DNA of 50,774 bases from Armatimonadota bacterium (GCA_029553475.1 JAKPKV010000186.1:71808-122581), one strand, 5' to 3'; numbered from the stretch's first letter, positions 25,541 to 35,786 are shown. Notes: generated by a model not told the origin, from the letters alone. Translations and numbers: made by a program.

Positions 25541-26643
25541 CCATGCTGCAGGGCCTGCGCGCGTTCATGGCGGCGCGGCGCTGCCCCGGCGCGGGGGAGG
25601 GGCGCTACACGTATAGCGCGTCCTGCCGGCAGCCTACACTCTACAGCTCGTGCTATGCCGCGATGGCGCGGCATCTGGTGAATGACGCCTTTTCCGCGCA
25701 GGAGAGGACGGCGTGGATCGCCTATCTCAACAGTCACCAGGATGACGATGGCCTGTATCGCGACCCGGTGATCTTTGATCAGGGCTGGTATGCCGGCGAT
25801 CCCCTCTGGTGCGGGCGACCGCATCTGACGTGCCACGCCATCACGGCGCTGGCCTGTCTCGGCGGGGTGGCGGAGAAGCCGTTCCGCTGGCTCGATCCCT
25901 GGCGCGACCCGGATGCGCTGCTCCGCTGGCTGGCGTCGCGTGACTGGGGCGAGCGGATCGCGTGGACCGGCAACGAGATCATGCATGTCGGCGTCTTGCT
26001 GCAATACGCCCGTGACGTTCACCATGACGCCCGCGCCGGCGCGGCGGTGGCCGCGTTGCTGGAGTGGCTGTCGGCGCATCACGTGAACGCGACGACCGGC
26101 GTCTGGGGCGACGTGGATGTGCACGATCCCCTCTGGCGCAGTCATGCCGTGCAGGCGGCCTACCATTGGTGGCCGCTGTTTTGCTATGATGGTGTCCCGC
26201 TCCCGTATCTGGAGCGAGCCATTGATACCGTGCTGGCCACGCAAAACCCGCGGGGCGGCTTCGGCTGGGGCGTGCATAACGCCGACGACCCGTTCACGAG
26301 CAGCGCGTGCGAGGATATGGACTCCATTGATCCGCTCTGCCGCATGATGCAGCGCACCGAATATCGCCGGGCGGACATCGCGATGGCGTTGTCGGACGCC
26401 GCCGACTGGGTGCTGTCGAACCAGATGCCGGACGGCGGGTTCGTGTTTATCCGCAACGCGCCGTTCGAATACGGGCACCCCGCATTGCGCGGTGAGGCCG
26501 GACAGGGGGCGCTGTTCCCCACCTGGTTCCGCTTGCTGTCGCTGGCGCTCATCGGCACGGCGCTTCCCGAGCACCCACTCGGACAACTCCCCTGGCAATT
26601 CGTGGGCTGTCCGGGGATGCAATTCTGGTTCGTCGAGAGGTAA
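25537..26643 (+). CDS. Alpha/alpha-toroid (prenyltransferase/squalene-cyclase-like) protein
   Basis: A 368-residue protein with several Gly/Asp-aromatic turns of the kind found in squalene-cyclase, prenyltransferase and related alpha/alpha-barrel folds: H-Q-D-D-D-G-L-Y near residue 69, T-G-V-W-G-D-V-D near 188, N-P-R-G-G-F-G-W-G near 236 and Q-M-P-D-G-G-F-V-F near 296. There is no DXDD cyclase motif or signal peptide. Within a glycoside operon this fold could be a glycan-active lyase or hydrolase, or a non-catalytic partner of the URO-D-family protein, with whose stop its ATG overlaps (ATGA). A second in-frame ATG at 25543 has better spacing from GAGGGT. The family is assigned by repeat pattern only. 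Confidence 0.65.
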   Translation: MTMLQGLRAFMAARRCPGAGEGRYTYSASCRQPTLYSSCYAAMARHLVNDAFSAQERTAWIAYLNSHQDDDGLYRDPVIFDQGWYAGDPLWCGRPHLTCHAITALACLGGVAEKPFRWLDPWRDPDALLRWLASRDWGERIAWTGNEIMHVGVLLQYARDVHHDARAGAAVAALLEWLSAHHVNATTGVWGDVDVHDPLWRSHAVQAAYHWWPLFCYDGVPLPYLERAIDTVLATQNPRGGFGWGVHNADDPFTSSACEDMDSIDPLCRMMQRTEYRRADIAMALSDAADWVLSNQMPDGGFVFIRNAPFEYGHPALRGEAGQGALFPTWFRLLSLALIGTALPEHPLGQLPWQFVGCPGMQFWFVER

Positions 26644-26645
26644 CG

Positions 26646-28421
26646 ATGCGCATACCTGTTGATCTCACCGGCACCTGGGATTTCATCGCGGATCTCGATC
26701 CGACGTATCACGCCCGGCACGGCGGCTTTCATCGGCCCGACGCCAACCGCCGCCACTGGCAGCCGGTGCCGGTGCCGGGCGTGTGGCAATTGTATGGGGA
26801 ACGCTACGCGATTTTCGAAGGGGTGTGCTGGTTTGCCCGCGAATTCACCGCGCCCGACGTGCCGGCGGACAGCCGCGCGGAGCTGCGCTTCGGCGCGGTC
26901 AATTATCTGGCGCATGTCTATCTGAATGGGGAGCATGTCGGCAGCCATGAAGGCGGGTATACGGCCTTCGCGCTCGATGTCACCGGGAAGGTGCGGCCTG
27001 GCGTCAATCACCTGGCCGTGCAGGTAGATAATCGCGCCACCACCATCAAATGGCCACCGTGCCTGGGCTATTTCAACTATGGCGGCATCCACCGCGCGGT
27101 CTGCCTGGACATCATCGTGGGGATGTCCCTCGCGGAGGTGGCCCTGACCGCCGTGCCCGACGAGCACGGGTGGGTACTGGCGGTCACTGGACGTGTCAGC
27201 GCGCCCCATCCGGGGAGCATCATCCGCATCAGCAAGGGTGATGGTCTCTCCTGGGAGGCGTGCATCGGCGCGGACGGGGCGGTGGCGGCGCGCGTGCCTG
27301 TCCGCGAGACGCCCGCCTGGTCGCCGGAGCAGCCGCACCTGGAGCCTGTTGCGGTCGAATTGCTGAATGCGGATCGCGAGGTCGTAGACCGCTATGCCGG
27401 CGATTTCGGCTTCCGGTCCCTCGGTCTGCGCGACGGGCGGCTCGCGCTCAACGGCCGGCCGTATGCGCTCAAAGGCGTCTGCTACGTCTATGACTCCCCC
27501 ACGTCCGGTCTGGTGATGACGCCGGAGCAGCTCGAAGCCGACCTGCGGCTGATGAAGGAAGCCGGCTGCAACGCCGTGCGGTGCCACTACCCGATGGATG
27601 CGGCGTTCTACGACGCGTGCGACCGGCTGGGACTGCTGGTGTGGATTGAACCGCCGGTGTATTGCTACCATCCCGGCGATGCGGAGACCGGCACGCGGTT
27701 TGCGGACCCCGTCTGGCTCGCTCTCGCCCAGCAGCAGGCGCGGGAGATGATCGCCGTGGCGCGCAACCACCCCTGCGTCGCCATCTACGGCATCGGCAAT
27801 GAGTGCAACACCGCCAACCCGGAGGCGGAAGCCTTCTTCCGCGCGCTGGCCGCCACCGTCCGCGAGGCGGACGCCACGTGCCTGCTCTCCTACGCCGCGC
27901 TTTACGGCCTCGTCGGTCCCATCGCCGATATCGTGGATGTCCTCGGCATCAACGCGTACTGGGGCTGGTATGAGAAAATTTGGGAGAACCGGATGCCCGC
28001 GGAAAGCGATGGGACGTGCCCGTCCGGCCCGGTGGAGCCGGAACCGATTGACCTGACGCCGATGCGCCGCATGCTGGACGCGGTGCTGGCGCGGAAACAG
28101 GATCTTGCCCTGCTGCTCACCGAGTTCGGGGCGGATTCCGTGCCGGGCAGCTATGCCGCCAGCCGCGACCTGTGGAGCGAGAATTATCACGCCGACTTGC
28201 TGCGCGCGATCTTCGCGCTGGCGGCGGAGTATCCGCAAATCACCGGCACCTTCCCTTTCTGTTTCAGCGATTACCGCGATCCCTCCAAAGTGCCCAACGG
28301 CTATTGGCACGAGCTGAACCTGAAAGGGCTGGTTGACTACCGGCGGCGGAAGAAAATGGCCTTCAGCGCGGTGCAGGCATCGTACTCAGCGGCGCCCGCC
28401 GCGCCCGACGCCGGAGAGTGA
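26646..28421 (+). CDS. Family GH2 glycoside hydrolase (beta-glucuronidase/beta-galactosidase-like)
   Basis: A 591-residue GH2 enzyme. The N-terminal jelly-roll sugar-binding domain (about 1-170) contains W-F-A-R-E-F and V-Y-L-N-G-E-H-V-G-S-H-E-G-G-Y. An immunoglobulin-like domain follows to about 265. The TIM barrel starts at G-F-R-S-L-G-L-R-D-G and includes L-N-G-R-P-Y-A-L-K-G-V. The acid/base is E386 in G-I-G-N-E-C-N and the nucleophile E493 in L-L-T-E-F-G-A-D. Length and architecture are close to the short beta-glucuronidase-like GH2 group. No secretion signal. Its ATG is 2 nt after the toroid-protein stop, with GAGAGGT as ribosome-binding site. Last gene of the operon. Confidence 0.93.
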   Translation: MRIPVDLTGTWDFIADLDPTYHARHGGFHRPDANRRHWQPVPVPGVWQLYGERYAIFEGVCWFAREFTAPDVPADSRAELRFGAVNYLAHVYLNGEHVGSHEGGYTAFALDVTGKVRPGVNHLAVQVDNRATTIKWPPCLGYFNYGGIHRAVCLDIIVGMSLAEVALTAVPDEHGWVLAVTGRVSAPHPGSIIRISKGDGLSWEACIGADGAVAARVPVRETPAWSPEQPHLEPVAVELLNADREVVDRYAGDFGFRSLGLRDGRLALNGRPYALKGVCYVYDSPTSGLVMTPEQLEADLRLMKEAGCNAVRCHYPMDAAFYDACDRLGLLVWIEPPVYCYHPGDAETGTRFADPVWLALAQQQAREMIAVARNHPCVAIYGIGNECNTANPEAEAFFRALAATVREADATCLLSYAALYGLVGPIADIVDVLGINAYWGWYEKIWENRMPAESDGTCPSGPVEPEPIDLTPMRRMLDAVLARKQDLALLLTEFGADSVPGSYAASRDLWSENYHADLLRAIFALAAEYPQITGTFPFCFSDYRDPSKVPNGYWHELNLKGLVDYRRRKKMAFSAVQASYSAAPAAPDAGE

Positions 28422-28901
28422 ACGCCATCGCCGGCAATGGTCAGCTTTTTTCATCGTCTGGATCTGCACCCGCGTCGGCGGTGATACAACGGTGGATCTC
28501 GTCAACAGAGAGCGGTTGCTACTCCTGCTTACCTTCATCATTCCTTTGGAGATGCGGATGCTGAAAAATGCGTATCCGCTGTACGAAGCTGCTATCTGCC
28601 TGTCCTGTGTCACGTATCGCCCACAGCTTCATGCCTTCGTTACAATCAGGTTACTCATCGGCAGGATTCTCACTGTTTGCGAAGAACCTCTTCCGATATC
28701 CAGTTGAATATGGTTGTGGAAAGGACGCCGCCGTCATCATCGCCCACCTCTTCGCCGTCCGTCTGCGACGCCCCCATTCCCCGGAGATTCCTCACTTGGG
28801 CCACGATCTCGGAAGCTGGACTGTTCACGACACGGTCGTAACGCGCCTACGACCGTGATGGCGTTCCGCCAGTCATCAACCGACCATAAGGACACAACCT
28901 A
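28422..28901. other. 480-nt intergenic region at the left edge of the defence island
   Basis: No convincing gene is seen. Short open frames exist but none has both a good start and protein-like composition. The region is visibly richer in A+T than the sugar operon and marks the composition change. A GATATCCAG stretch at 28694 and TTACAATCAGG at 28644 are weak promoter-like words, and I could not place a reliable promoter. AAGGA about 9 nt before 28902 serves the next gene. Confidence 0.5.
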
Positions 28902-31900
28902 ATGGATGAGCAGCAACTGACCATCGCCGCTATGTTCAACATCGAACTGTTATCAGACCGCACCGTCAATTACGCCATGCAGCAGAATGATGTGCCGGTC
29001 ATCAAGATGCTCCGGATCAACAATGCGTCTGCCGATCCCATGCGTGATCTCTGCGTCCGGATCACGGCGGAGCCGGCGTTCGCCGCCGTGAAAGAGTTGC
29101 CGCTGACAGCTATCGGTGCCGGCGAAACGTATTCCCTCGGCAGCGTGGACCTGCAGTTATCCCACGATTACCTCGCCACCTTAACCGAGCGTGTCGTCGG
29201 TGCCTTGCACATTGAATTGCTGAAAGATGGGGAGTGCCTGGCGCACCATAGCCAGCGTATCGAGGTGTTGGCGTATGATGAATGGAACGGCCTGCAATCC
29301 CTCCCCGAGATCATCGCGGCATTTGTGACCCCCAACCATCCGGCTGTCGAGGCCATCCTCTCCGATGCCGCGACACTCCTGGGGCAATGGACTGGCGACT
29401 CCTCGCTGTCTGGTTATCAGTCCCATGATCGCCAACGCGTGGCGACGATGGTGGACGCGATCTTTGTCACGCTCCAGCAACGCCAGCTTCGGTACTGCAA
29501 TCCGCCGGCGAGTTTTGAAGACAGCGGACAGAAGCTGCGCCTTCCCGATCGCCTCCTCGACACCCGGTTGGGGACATGCCTCGATCTTGCCGTCTTCATG
29601 GCCTCGTGCTTGGAGCAGGCCGGCTTATCTCCGCTCATCATCTTCACGGAAGGACATGCGTTTGCCGGGGTCTGGCTGGACGATGATTGTTTCCCCGATA
29701 TCGCCACGGATGATATGCTCCGCGTGCGCAAACGCACCGAGGTCGGCGAAATCTGCGTGTTCGAAACGACCCTGTTGACCAGCGATACCCCTGTGCCGTT
29801 TGACCAGGCGGTCAAAGAAGGATCCCGGCATCTGCACTACCCGGAAAAATTTCGCTGCGCCATTGATATTTGCCGGTCACGGAAGAGCCAGATCCGACCA
29901 TTGCCCATTCGTGCCGCTGACCAGGGCCTCAGGCCGGTGCAGGCGCCGGCCGCCACCTTTGACCCCCTGGCGGCACCATCCACGATTGCCATTCCCGGGC
30001 TGGGTATCGCAACGGCAGCGGGTGACCAAGCGGTGATCGAAACCCCTGAAACGCGTTTAGAAGGCTGGAAACGCAAGCTGCTCGACCTGTCGCTTCGTAA
30101 CCGGTTGATAAATTTTCGCCACTCGAAAAAGACCTTGCCGATCCTCTGTCCCGACCTCGGCTCTCTCGAAGATGCACTCGCGGTCGGAAGTGGCTTCAAG
30201 ATCTTCGGCCCGCTCCCGAGACTGTGGGAGGCTGATGATCGCAGTGACGACGTGCATCGCCAGCGTACCGGCGAAGACGCATACGCCGAGCAGCTCCGCG
30301 ATGAATTTCATGCCAAGCGCCTGCATGCCGATGTGCCGGAAGGCGAGGTCAACCGTCGTCTCCTGGAAATCTATCGCGAAGCCAAAACGGTCATGGAAGA
30401 GAGCGGCGCGAATACCCTCTATCTCGCCCTGGGATTCCTCGCCTGGTATGAAACCAAATCGTCTGCGCAGCCGCGTCGGGCGCCGATTATCATGATCCCC
30501 ATGGAGATCGACCGGCATTCGGTGCAGGAGGGATTCAGCATTAAGCAAGGTGACGACGAGCCGATGGTGAATGTCACGCTGCTCGAAATGCTGGCGAAAG
30601 ATTTCGGCCTCCACATCCCCAATATGGACCCAATTCCTGCCGATGAGAAGGGCATTGATGTCCAGGGTATCCTGCATGCCTTTCGGCAGGCCATTGTCGC
30701 CATTGACCGTTGGGAGGTGATCGAGGACGCCTGTATCGGCCACTTCTCCTTCACCAAATTCCTGATGTGGCGCGACCTGGAAGTGCGCGCGGACGATCTG
30801 CAGCGCAATAAAGTCGTGTCCCATCTCATCAATACGCCGAATCGGCCGTATGCGGATGACGGCGGCTTCCCGGATCGTGACCGGTTAGATGAGACGCATA
30901 ATCCAGCCGAGACATTTTGCCCTTTGAGCTCGGATTCCTCACAATTGGCTGCCGTCTATGCAGCGGCGCTCGGGAAGAGTTTCGTGCTGCATGGTCCGCC
31001 AGGAACGGGAAAATCACAGACGATCGTCAATCTCATCGCCCATACCTTGGCAACAGGAAAAACCGTCCTTTTCGTTTCGGAGAAACGGGCGGCGCTTGAG
31101 GTTGTTCATAAGCGTTTGGTGGAGTGCGGTCTTGATCCCTTCTGTCTCGAATTGCACTCGAACAAGAGCCATAAATTGGAAGTGCTCCAACAGCTTGGCG
31201 CGGCACTCGATTATAGTGGGGCGCATTCATCAGCCGAATGGCTCCATGAGGCCCAACGATTAGCGGCGGCACGCCGCGAGCTGAATGCCTATGTCGCAGC
31301 CTTGCATGAAGAACGCGACATCGGGATGAGCGTCTACCAGGGGTTCACGCGGTTAATCGGGCTGCGCGACATCACACGCATTCATTTTGATCTGCTTGGG
31401 TCACGCAAAGTCGATCGTCTCACTTTTGATCGGATGCGCGATGCGGTTGGGCGCCTGCACATGGCCGCAGAGGCGATCGTCCATCCCACGCGCAACGTCT
31501 GGGCGACCACCCAATACACCGAATGGACGCCAACACTTGAACGGGACATCCTGGCATGTCTTCGGCGTGTTGACGCGTGTTGTCGTGCGCTTGCTGATGC
31601 CGCACTGCCGGCTGCCCCGATGCTTGGCCTGGATAGCGGTGACTGGTCGCAGGAGACCTTCGCTCTTGCCAGCCGGGCGGCATCAATCGTGCTAGAACGC
31701 CTCCCAGCGATGACACCGGAACTGCTGCGCACCCCTGATTGGACCGGGCTGCGTGGCACCATTGCAACCTGGGTCAAGGCTGGCCGCAGACGCGATCAGA
31801 TCCGCGTGGATGTATTCCAGCGGTTCTCGGCCTCGCTGCTGTCACTGGATATTGAGGCCATGACCGCCAAAATCACCCGTGCGCAGGCAAGCTGGCTCAC

Positions 31901-34900
31901 CCCCGAACTCATCGGCCACCGTGCTGCTACTGCACCGGAAGCGGGGGGCGCATCGCTCGATTGGATCGGTTGGGTGGAAACCGAGGTCTTCTCGGCAATG
32001 CAGCGTCTGCAGCAATGTAGCCAACGCCTGATCACTGATGCGCAACAGGTTGCGCCCTACCTGGGGATCACGGTCAATCAACAGCCGCTGGCCGCCTATC
32101 GCTTCCTCGATACACTGTCCGGCGTGCTGGTCGAGGTGCCGGAGGCATTGCCCACAAACCTGCTGACGGAAGCCGATTGGGAAACAGTGCGCCTTACCAT
32201 CCGTGAGTGGATTGATCATGGCCGGCGACGAGCGAGTCTGCGCAAGACCTTATTCGCACGATACACCGAGCAGCTACTAACACTAAATCTCGATGAGCTT
32301 CAGCAAAAACTGACTATAGCCAACGGCAGTTGGGTCGTCGCGCGGGCATTCGGGCATTGGTCGGTGAAGCGTGTCGTGAAGCGTGTCAGTCGCGTCATCC
32401 CCCTGGTATCTATTGATGAGATCGGCGCTGACCTGAATGCTGCCATCGCCCTCCGCGCGGAAGAGCAATACTTCGCGCATCTCCAGGGGCAAGCCACGGC
32501 CTTCTTGGGGCTCTATTGGAAAGATCATGAGACGGATTGGGACGCCGTCGAGCGTCTCCTTGACTGGTGTGGATCTCTGCGCACGATGATCGCGGTCGCG
32601 GTGAATTCGGATTCGCAAAAAGCCACCGAGTTGCGTGCGCGCCTCGCCGCCTTCCTGCGCGAAAACCGTGACCGGTGTGTCCCCGCGGGCGATATCGGTC
32701 AGTTATTCCTCGCGCTACGGGACGGATTGACGGAGTTCAACCAATCCTACCAGTCTTTGGCATCGTTGCTGCCGCTTGATCTCGCCACCGTCTGGGGCGA
32801 TGACAAGATCGCGAAACCTGACACGATCATCACCTGCCTGCAGGGCTGGATGGAGCAGATCGCCGCGCTGTCACAGCTACGGTCTACCGCAAACCTCGCG
32901 CACCTGACGCCGCTCGCGCACCTGCAACAGGACTTGGCACTTGGACAAGAGTTGAAAACACTCATCGAGACCATCGCCGCGTGTCGAGATCGCGCCACGG
33001 CGGTTCTCGAAGACTATTGGCAGGACGGTGAGGCGGATTGGGGCCATATTGATGAATTGCTGGATCATGCGGACCATCTGCGAGTACTTGCACGGGAACT
33101 CGCGGGGTCGCAGCCAGAGCGGTCCCTAGCCATCCTGCAGACGTGGGCGACATTCATCGAGGGGGGACACGACCAGCTTGCGCAACATGGCCGCATCGGG
33201 AGCGCGCTCACGCAGTTCGTGCAATCTCATGCTGATGTGGATGACGCGCTAATCGCGCTCCATCGCGCCTTGATGCTGCCCACACAGATGTGGGGGGATC
33301 CGGCGACGCCTGACTTCCTCAACCGCGTGCAGGGGCATACCCAACGCTGGACTGATCATCTGGGGAGCTTCAAGGCGTGGTGTTATTGGTACGACGCCCG
33401 TCGAGACGTGATAGACCTGGGGCTGCAAGCTCTCGTCTCTGCTTATGAAGCGGGCAGCGTCACGCCGAATGACTTCGTGCGGACGTTTGAACGGGGCTTC
33501 TATCAAGAGTGGGTGGAAACCACCATCGCCCGTGTTCCTGTGCTGCGTTCGTTCTTCAGTCGCGAGTTCGAGCGAAAGATTCAGCAGTTCCGGGAAATGG
33601 ATGACCGCTATCTCAAATTGACGCGCGCTGAAATCGCGGCGCGTATCGCCGCCAAGATGCCGAGAAGTACCGGCATCGAAACGCCGACATCGGAAATGGG
33701 GATCCTGCGGCGACAAACACGGCTGCAGCGGCGTCACCTTCCAGTCCGATCATTGTTCCAGAAGATCCCGAATCTGCTCCCCCGCCTCAAGCCGTGCCTG
33801 CTGATGAGTCCCATCTCTGTCGCGCAGTATTTGGACCCTGCCCATCCCCCGTTCGATCTGGTGGTCTTCGATGAAGCGTCACAGATCCCCGTCTGGGATG
33901 CCATTGGCGCCATTGCACGCGGCTCGGAAGCCATCATCGTCGGCGACCCCAAGCAATTGCCGCCCACCAGCTTCTTCGCGCGCGTTGACGGCGACGACGA
34001 GGATGAGGTGGATGATGATACGGTTAAAGATCTCCAGAGTATCCTTGACGATTGTCTCGCGGCCCAGCTCCCCCCAATGCATCTGCGCTGGCACTACCGA
34101 AGCCGGCATGAGAGCCTCATCACGTTCAGCAACTTCCACTACTACGAGAATAACCTGCTGACGTTCCCTTCACCGCACCAGCAGCCCGCCGTCACATTAC
34201 GGCATGTGGATGGCCTGTATGACAAAGGCAAATCCCGCACCAACCGCGCGGAAGCGGAAGCCGTGGTACACGAGATCATTACACGGTTGGAAGACCCCAG
34301 CCGTTCTCATGATAGCATTGGCGTCGTCACGTTCAATTTGGCCCAACAACGCCTCATTGAAGATTTGCTCGAAGAAGCCCGTCTCCAACACCCCGAGATC
34401 GAGCGATACTTCGCTGGCAGTGCAGACGATATTGAGCCGGTCTTCGTGAAGAATCTGGAAAACGTGCAAGGGGATGAGCGGGATGTGATCCTATTCTCAA
34501 TCTGTTATGGCCCAGATGCCCAGGGGCGCGTGTCGCTGAACTTCGGTCCGCTCAATCGTGACGGCGGAGAGCGCCGGCTGAACGTCGCGGTGACGCGCGC
34601 TCGCAAAGAGGCGCTGGTCTTCTCGACGGTGCGCGCAGAACAGATTGACCTCACGAAAACACGGTCGCGAGGCGTCGCAGATCTTAAGACTTTCCTGGAA
34701 TACGCCGAACGCGGGCCTATCGCAATCGCTGCGCGGCGTCAATGCGATCCTGAAGCCGAATGCGAGTCCCCATTTGAACAAGAGGTCTATGATGCGCTCT
34801 GTTCAAAAGGCTACAAAGTGCATCCGCAGGTGGGCTGTTCGGGATACCGCATCGATTTGGCCGTGGTTGATCCGGACGAGCCGGGACGATACCTACTCGG

Positions 34901-35786
34901 CATCGAGTGCGATGGCGCAAACTATCACCGCGCAAAGACCGCCCGTGACCGCGACCGTCTCCGCGAATCCGTCCTGCGTGACCTGGGCTGGCAGCTTCAC
35001 CGGATCTGGTCCACGGATTGGTGGGAGAAACCGAAGCACGAGGTTGAGCGAATGGAGATGGCGATTGATGAAGCGCGGAAGCGGCGCACCACCTTGGCGT
35101 CCATGCCCACACAACGGCCGCAGCGCGTTGCCGCACAACCAATGCCCGAAGCCCCAGTATTGCCCGCTCCCACCAGGGTGGTCTCGCAACCCCGGCCGCA
35201 AGAGCAGGTTCGCGCCATTCCAGTCTATGAGACATACCCGGTGCAGCAGACGCTCGGGTCATTAGATGATTTCTATCAGTTTCACTCGGACGACCTGATT
35301 AAACGTATCCTTGAGAGCGTTGTGACCCATGAAGGCCCCGTGAGTTTCAACATTGCGGCACGTCGCGTCGCCGCCCATTGGGGCATCAAGCGTGTCACCG
35401 ACAATATCGCATCTCGGATGCGGCTTCTCTTCTCGACTGGTGAAATCAACGTGAATGAGCACCGCGCGGACGAAGTTGTTTTCCTTTGGCCACCGGACAT
35501 GACACCGGAGGGCTACACCGCTTTTCGGGTGCCTGGGAATGATCCTCACTCACGGCGAGATGCCAGCGATCTCCCACCGGAAGAGATCGCAAACGCCGCA
35601 CTCTACGTTCTCCAGCAGCAGGTGAGCTTGCCGATGGAGGATCTGGTCCGCGAAACCGCCCGGCTCTTCGGCTTTCAACGGACCGGCATCAATGTCGAGA
35701 AGCTCATTCGCGCCGGCGTCGAGCGACTCTTCGCACGTGGGAAGGCTATCGTTCAGGATGGCATGGTTGTCCACCAGCATCGGTGA
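28902..35786 (+). CDS. Giant DUF4011 superfamily-1 helicase with Vsr-like nuclease and DUF3320 domains
   Basis: A 2294-residue multidomain protein. N-terminal part: a beta-rich region to about 120, then a transglutaminase-like core with C226 (G-T-C-L-D-L-A) and H252 (G-H-A-F-A-G-V-W-L-D-D). The DUF4011 signature K-L-L-D-L-S-L-R-N-R-L-I-N-F starts at residue 392. Walker A G-P-P-G-T-G-K-S is at 698-705. A long helical insertion with internal duplications lies at about 900-1530. Walker B D1657-E1658 (F-D-E-A-S-Q) is followed by G-D-P-K-Q-L-P-P, then V-Q-G-D-E-R-D-V and V-A-V-T-R-A-R. A DUF559/Vsr-like nuclease domain begins at 1958 (F-E-Q-E-V-Y; I-E-C-D-G-A-N-Y-H with D2004; R-D-R-D-R-L-R). DUF3320 ends the protein. 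Related architectures are linked to phage defence. Base use differs from flanking genes. Confidence 0.9.
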   Translation: MDEQQLTIAAMFNIELLSDRTVNYAMQQNDVPVIKMLRINNASADPMRDLCVRITAEPAFAAVKELPLTAIGAGETYSLGSVDLQLSHDYLATLTERVVGALHIELLKDGECLAHHSQRIEVLAYDEWNGLQSLPEIIAAFVTPNHPAVEAILSDAATLLGQWTGDSSLSGYQSHDRQRVATMVDAIFVTLQQRQLRYCNPPASFEDSGQKLRLPDRLLDTRLGTCLDLAVFMASCLEQAGLSPLIIFTEGHAFAGVWLDDDCFPDIATDDMLRVRKRTEVGEICVFETTLLTSDTPVPFDQAVKEGSRHLHYPEKFRCAIDICRSRKSQIRPLPIRAADQGLRPVQAPAATFDPLAAPSTIAIPGLGIATAAGDQAVIETPETRLEGWKRKLLDLSLRNRLINFRHSKKTLPILCPDLGSLEDALAVGSGFKIFGPLPRLWEADDRSDDVHRQRTGEDAYAEQLRDEFHAKRLHADVPEGEVNRRLLEIYREAKTVMEESGANTLYLALGFLAWYETKSSAQPRRAPIIMIPMEIDRHSVQEGFSIKQGDDEPMVNVTLLEMLAKDFGLHIPNMDPIPADEKGIDVQGILHAFRQAIVAIDRWEVIEDACIGHFSFTKFLMWRDLEVRADDLQRNKVVSHLINTPNRPYADDGGFPDRDRLDETHNPAETFCPLSSDSSQLAAVYAAALGKSFVLHGPPGTGKSQTIVNLIAHTLATGKTVLFVSEKRAALEVVHKRLVECGLDPFCLELHSNKSHKLEVLQQLGAALDYSGAHSSAEWLHEAQRLAAARRELNAYVAALHEERDIGMSVYQGFTRLIGLRDITRIHFDLLGSRKVDRLTFDRMRDAVGRLHMAAEAIVHPTRNVWATTQYTEWTPTLERDILACLRRVDACCRALADAALPAAPMLGLDSGDWSQETFALASRAASIVLERLPAMTPELLRTPDWTGLRGTIATWVKAGRRRDQIRVDVFQRFSASLLSLDIEAMTAKITRAQASWLTPELIGHRAATAPEAGGASLDWIGWVETEVFSAMQRLQQCSQRLITDAQQVAPYLGITVNQQPLAAYRFLDTLSGVLVEVPEALPTNLLTEADWETVRLTIREWIDHGRRRASLRKTLFARYTEQLLTLNLDELQQKLTIANGSWVVARAFGHWSVKRVVKRVSRVIPLVSIDEIGADLNAAIALRAEEQYFAHLQGQATAFLGLYWKDHETDWDAVERLLDWCGSLRTMIAVAVNSDSQKATELRARLAAFLRENRDRCVPAGDIGQLFLALRDGLTEFNQSYQSLASLLPLDLATVWGDDKIAKPDTIITCLQGWMEQIAALSQLRSTANLAHLTPLAHLQQDLALGQELKTLIETIAACRDRATAVLEDYWQDGEADWGHIDELLDHADHLRVLARELAGSQPERSLAILQTWATFIEGGHDQLAQHGRIGSALTQFVQSHADVDDALIALHRALMLPTQMWGDPATPDFLNRVQGHTQRWTDHLGSFKAWCYWYDARRDVIDLGLQALVSAYEAGSVTPNDFVRTFERGFYQEWVETTIARVPVLRSFFSREFERKIQQFREMDDRYLKLTRAEIAARIAAKMPRSTGIETPTSEMGILRRQTRLQRRHLPVRSLFQKIPNLLPRLKPCLLMSPISVAQYLDPAHPPFDLVVFDEASQIPVWDAIGAIARGSEAIIVGDPKQLPPTSFFARVDGDDEDEVDDDTVKDLQSILDDCLAAQLPPMHLRWHYRSRHESLITFSNFHYYENNLLTFPSPHQQPAVTLRHVDGLYDKGKSRTNRAEAEAVVHEIITRLEDPSRSHDSIGVVTFNLAQQRLIEDLLEEARLQHPEIERYFAGSADDIEPVFVKNLENVQGDERDVILFSICYGPDAQGRVSLNFGPLNRDGGERRLNVAVTRARKEALVFSTVRAEQIDLTKTRSRGVADLKTFLEYAERGPIAIAARRQCDPEAECESPFEQEVYDALCSKGYKVHPQVGCSGYRIDLAVVDPDEPGRYLLGIECDGANYHRAKTARDRDRLRESVLRDLGWQLHRIWSTDWWEKPKHEVERMEMAIDEARKRRTTLASMPTQRPQRVAAQPMPEAPVLPAPTRVVSQPRPQEQVRAIPVYETYPVQQTLGSLDDFYQFHSDDLIKRILESVVTHEGPVSFNIAARRVAAHWGIKRVTDNIASRMRLLFSTGEINVNEHRADEVVFLWPPDMTPEGYTAFRVPGNDPHSRRDASDLPPEEIANAALYVLQQQVSLPMEDLVRETARLFGFQRTGINVEKLIRAGVERLFARGKAIVQDGMVVHQHR

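Noticed and set aside
26184-28310. Long open frame antisense to GH2
   Set aside because: Same reason: low-complexity Arg/His/Asp-rich product, no ribosome-binding site, and the sense GH2 gene is complete with both catalytic Glu.
28422-28901. Attachment-site copy of the tRNA-Thr 3' end at the far side of the island
   Set aside because: I looked for the T-loop to acceptor sequence near the left boundary and did not find a match, so a tRNA-integrated element is not demonstrated.
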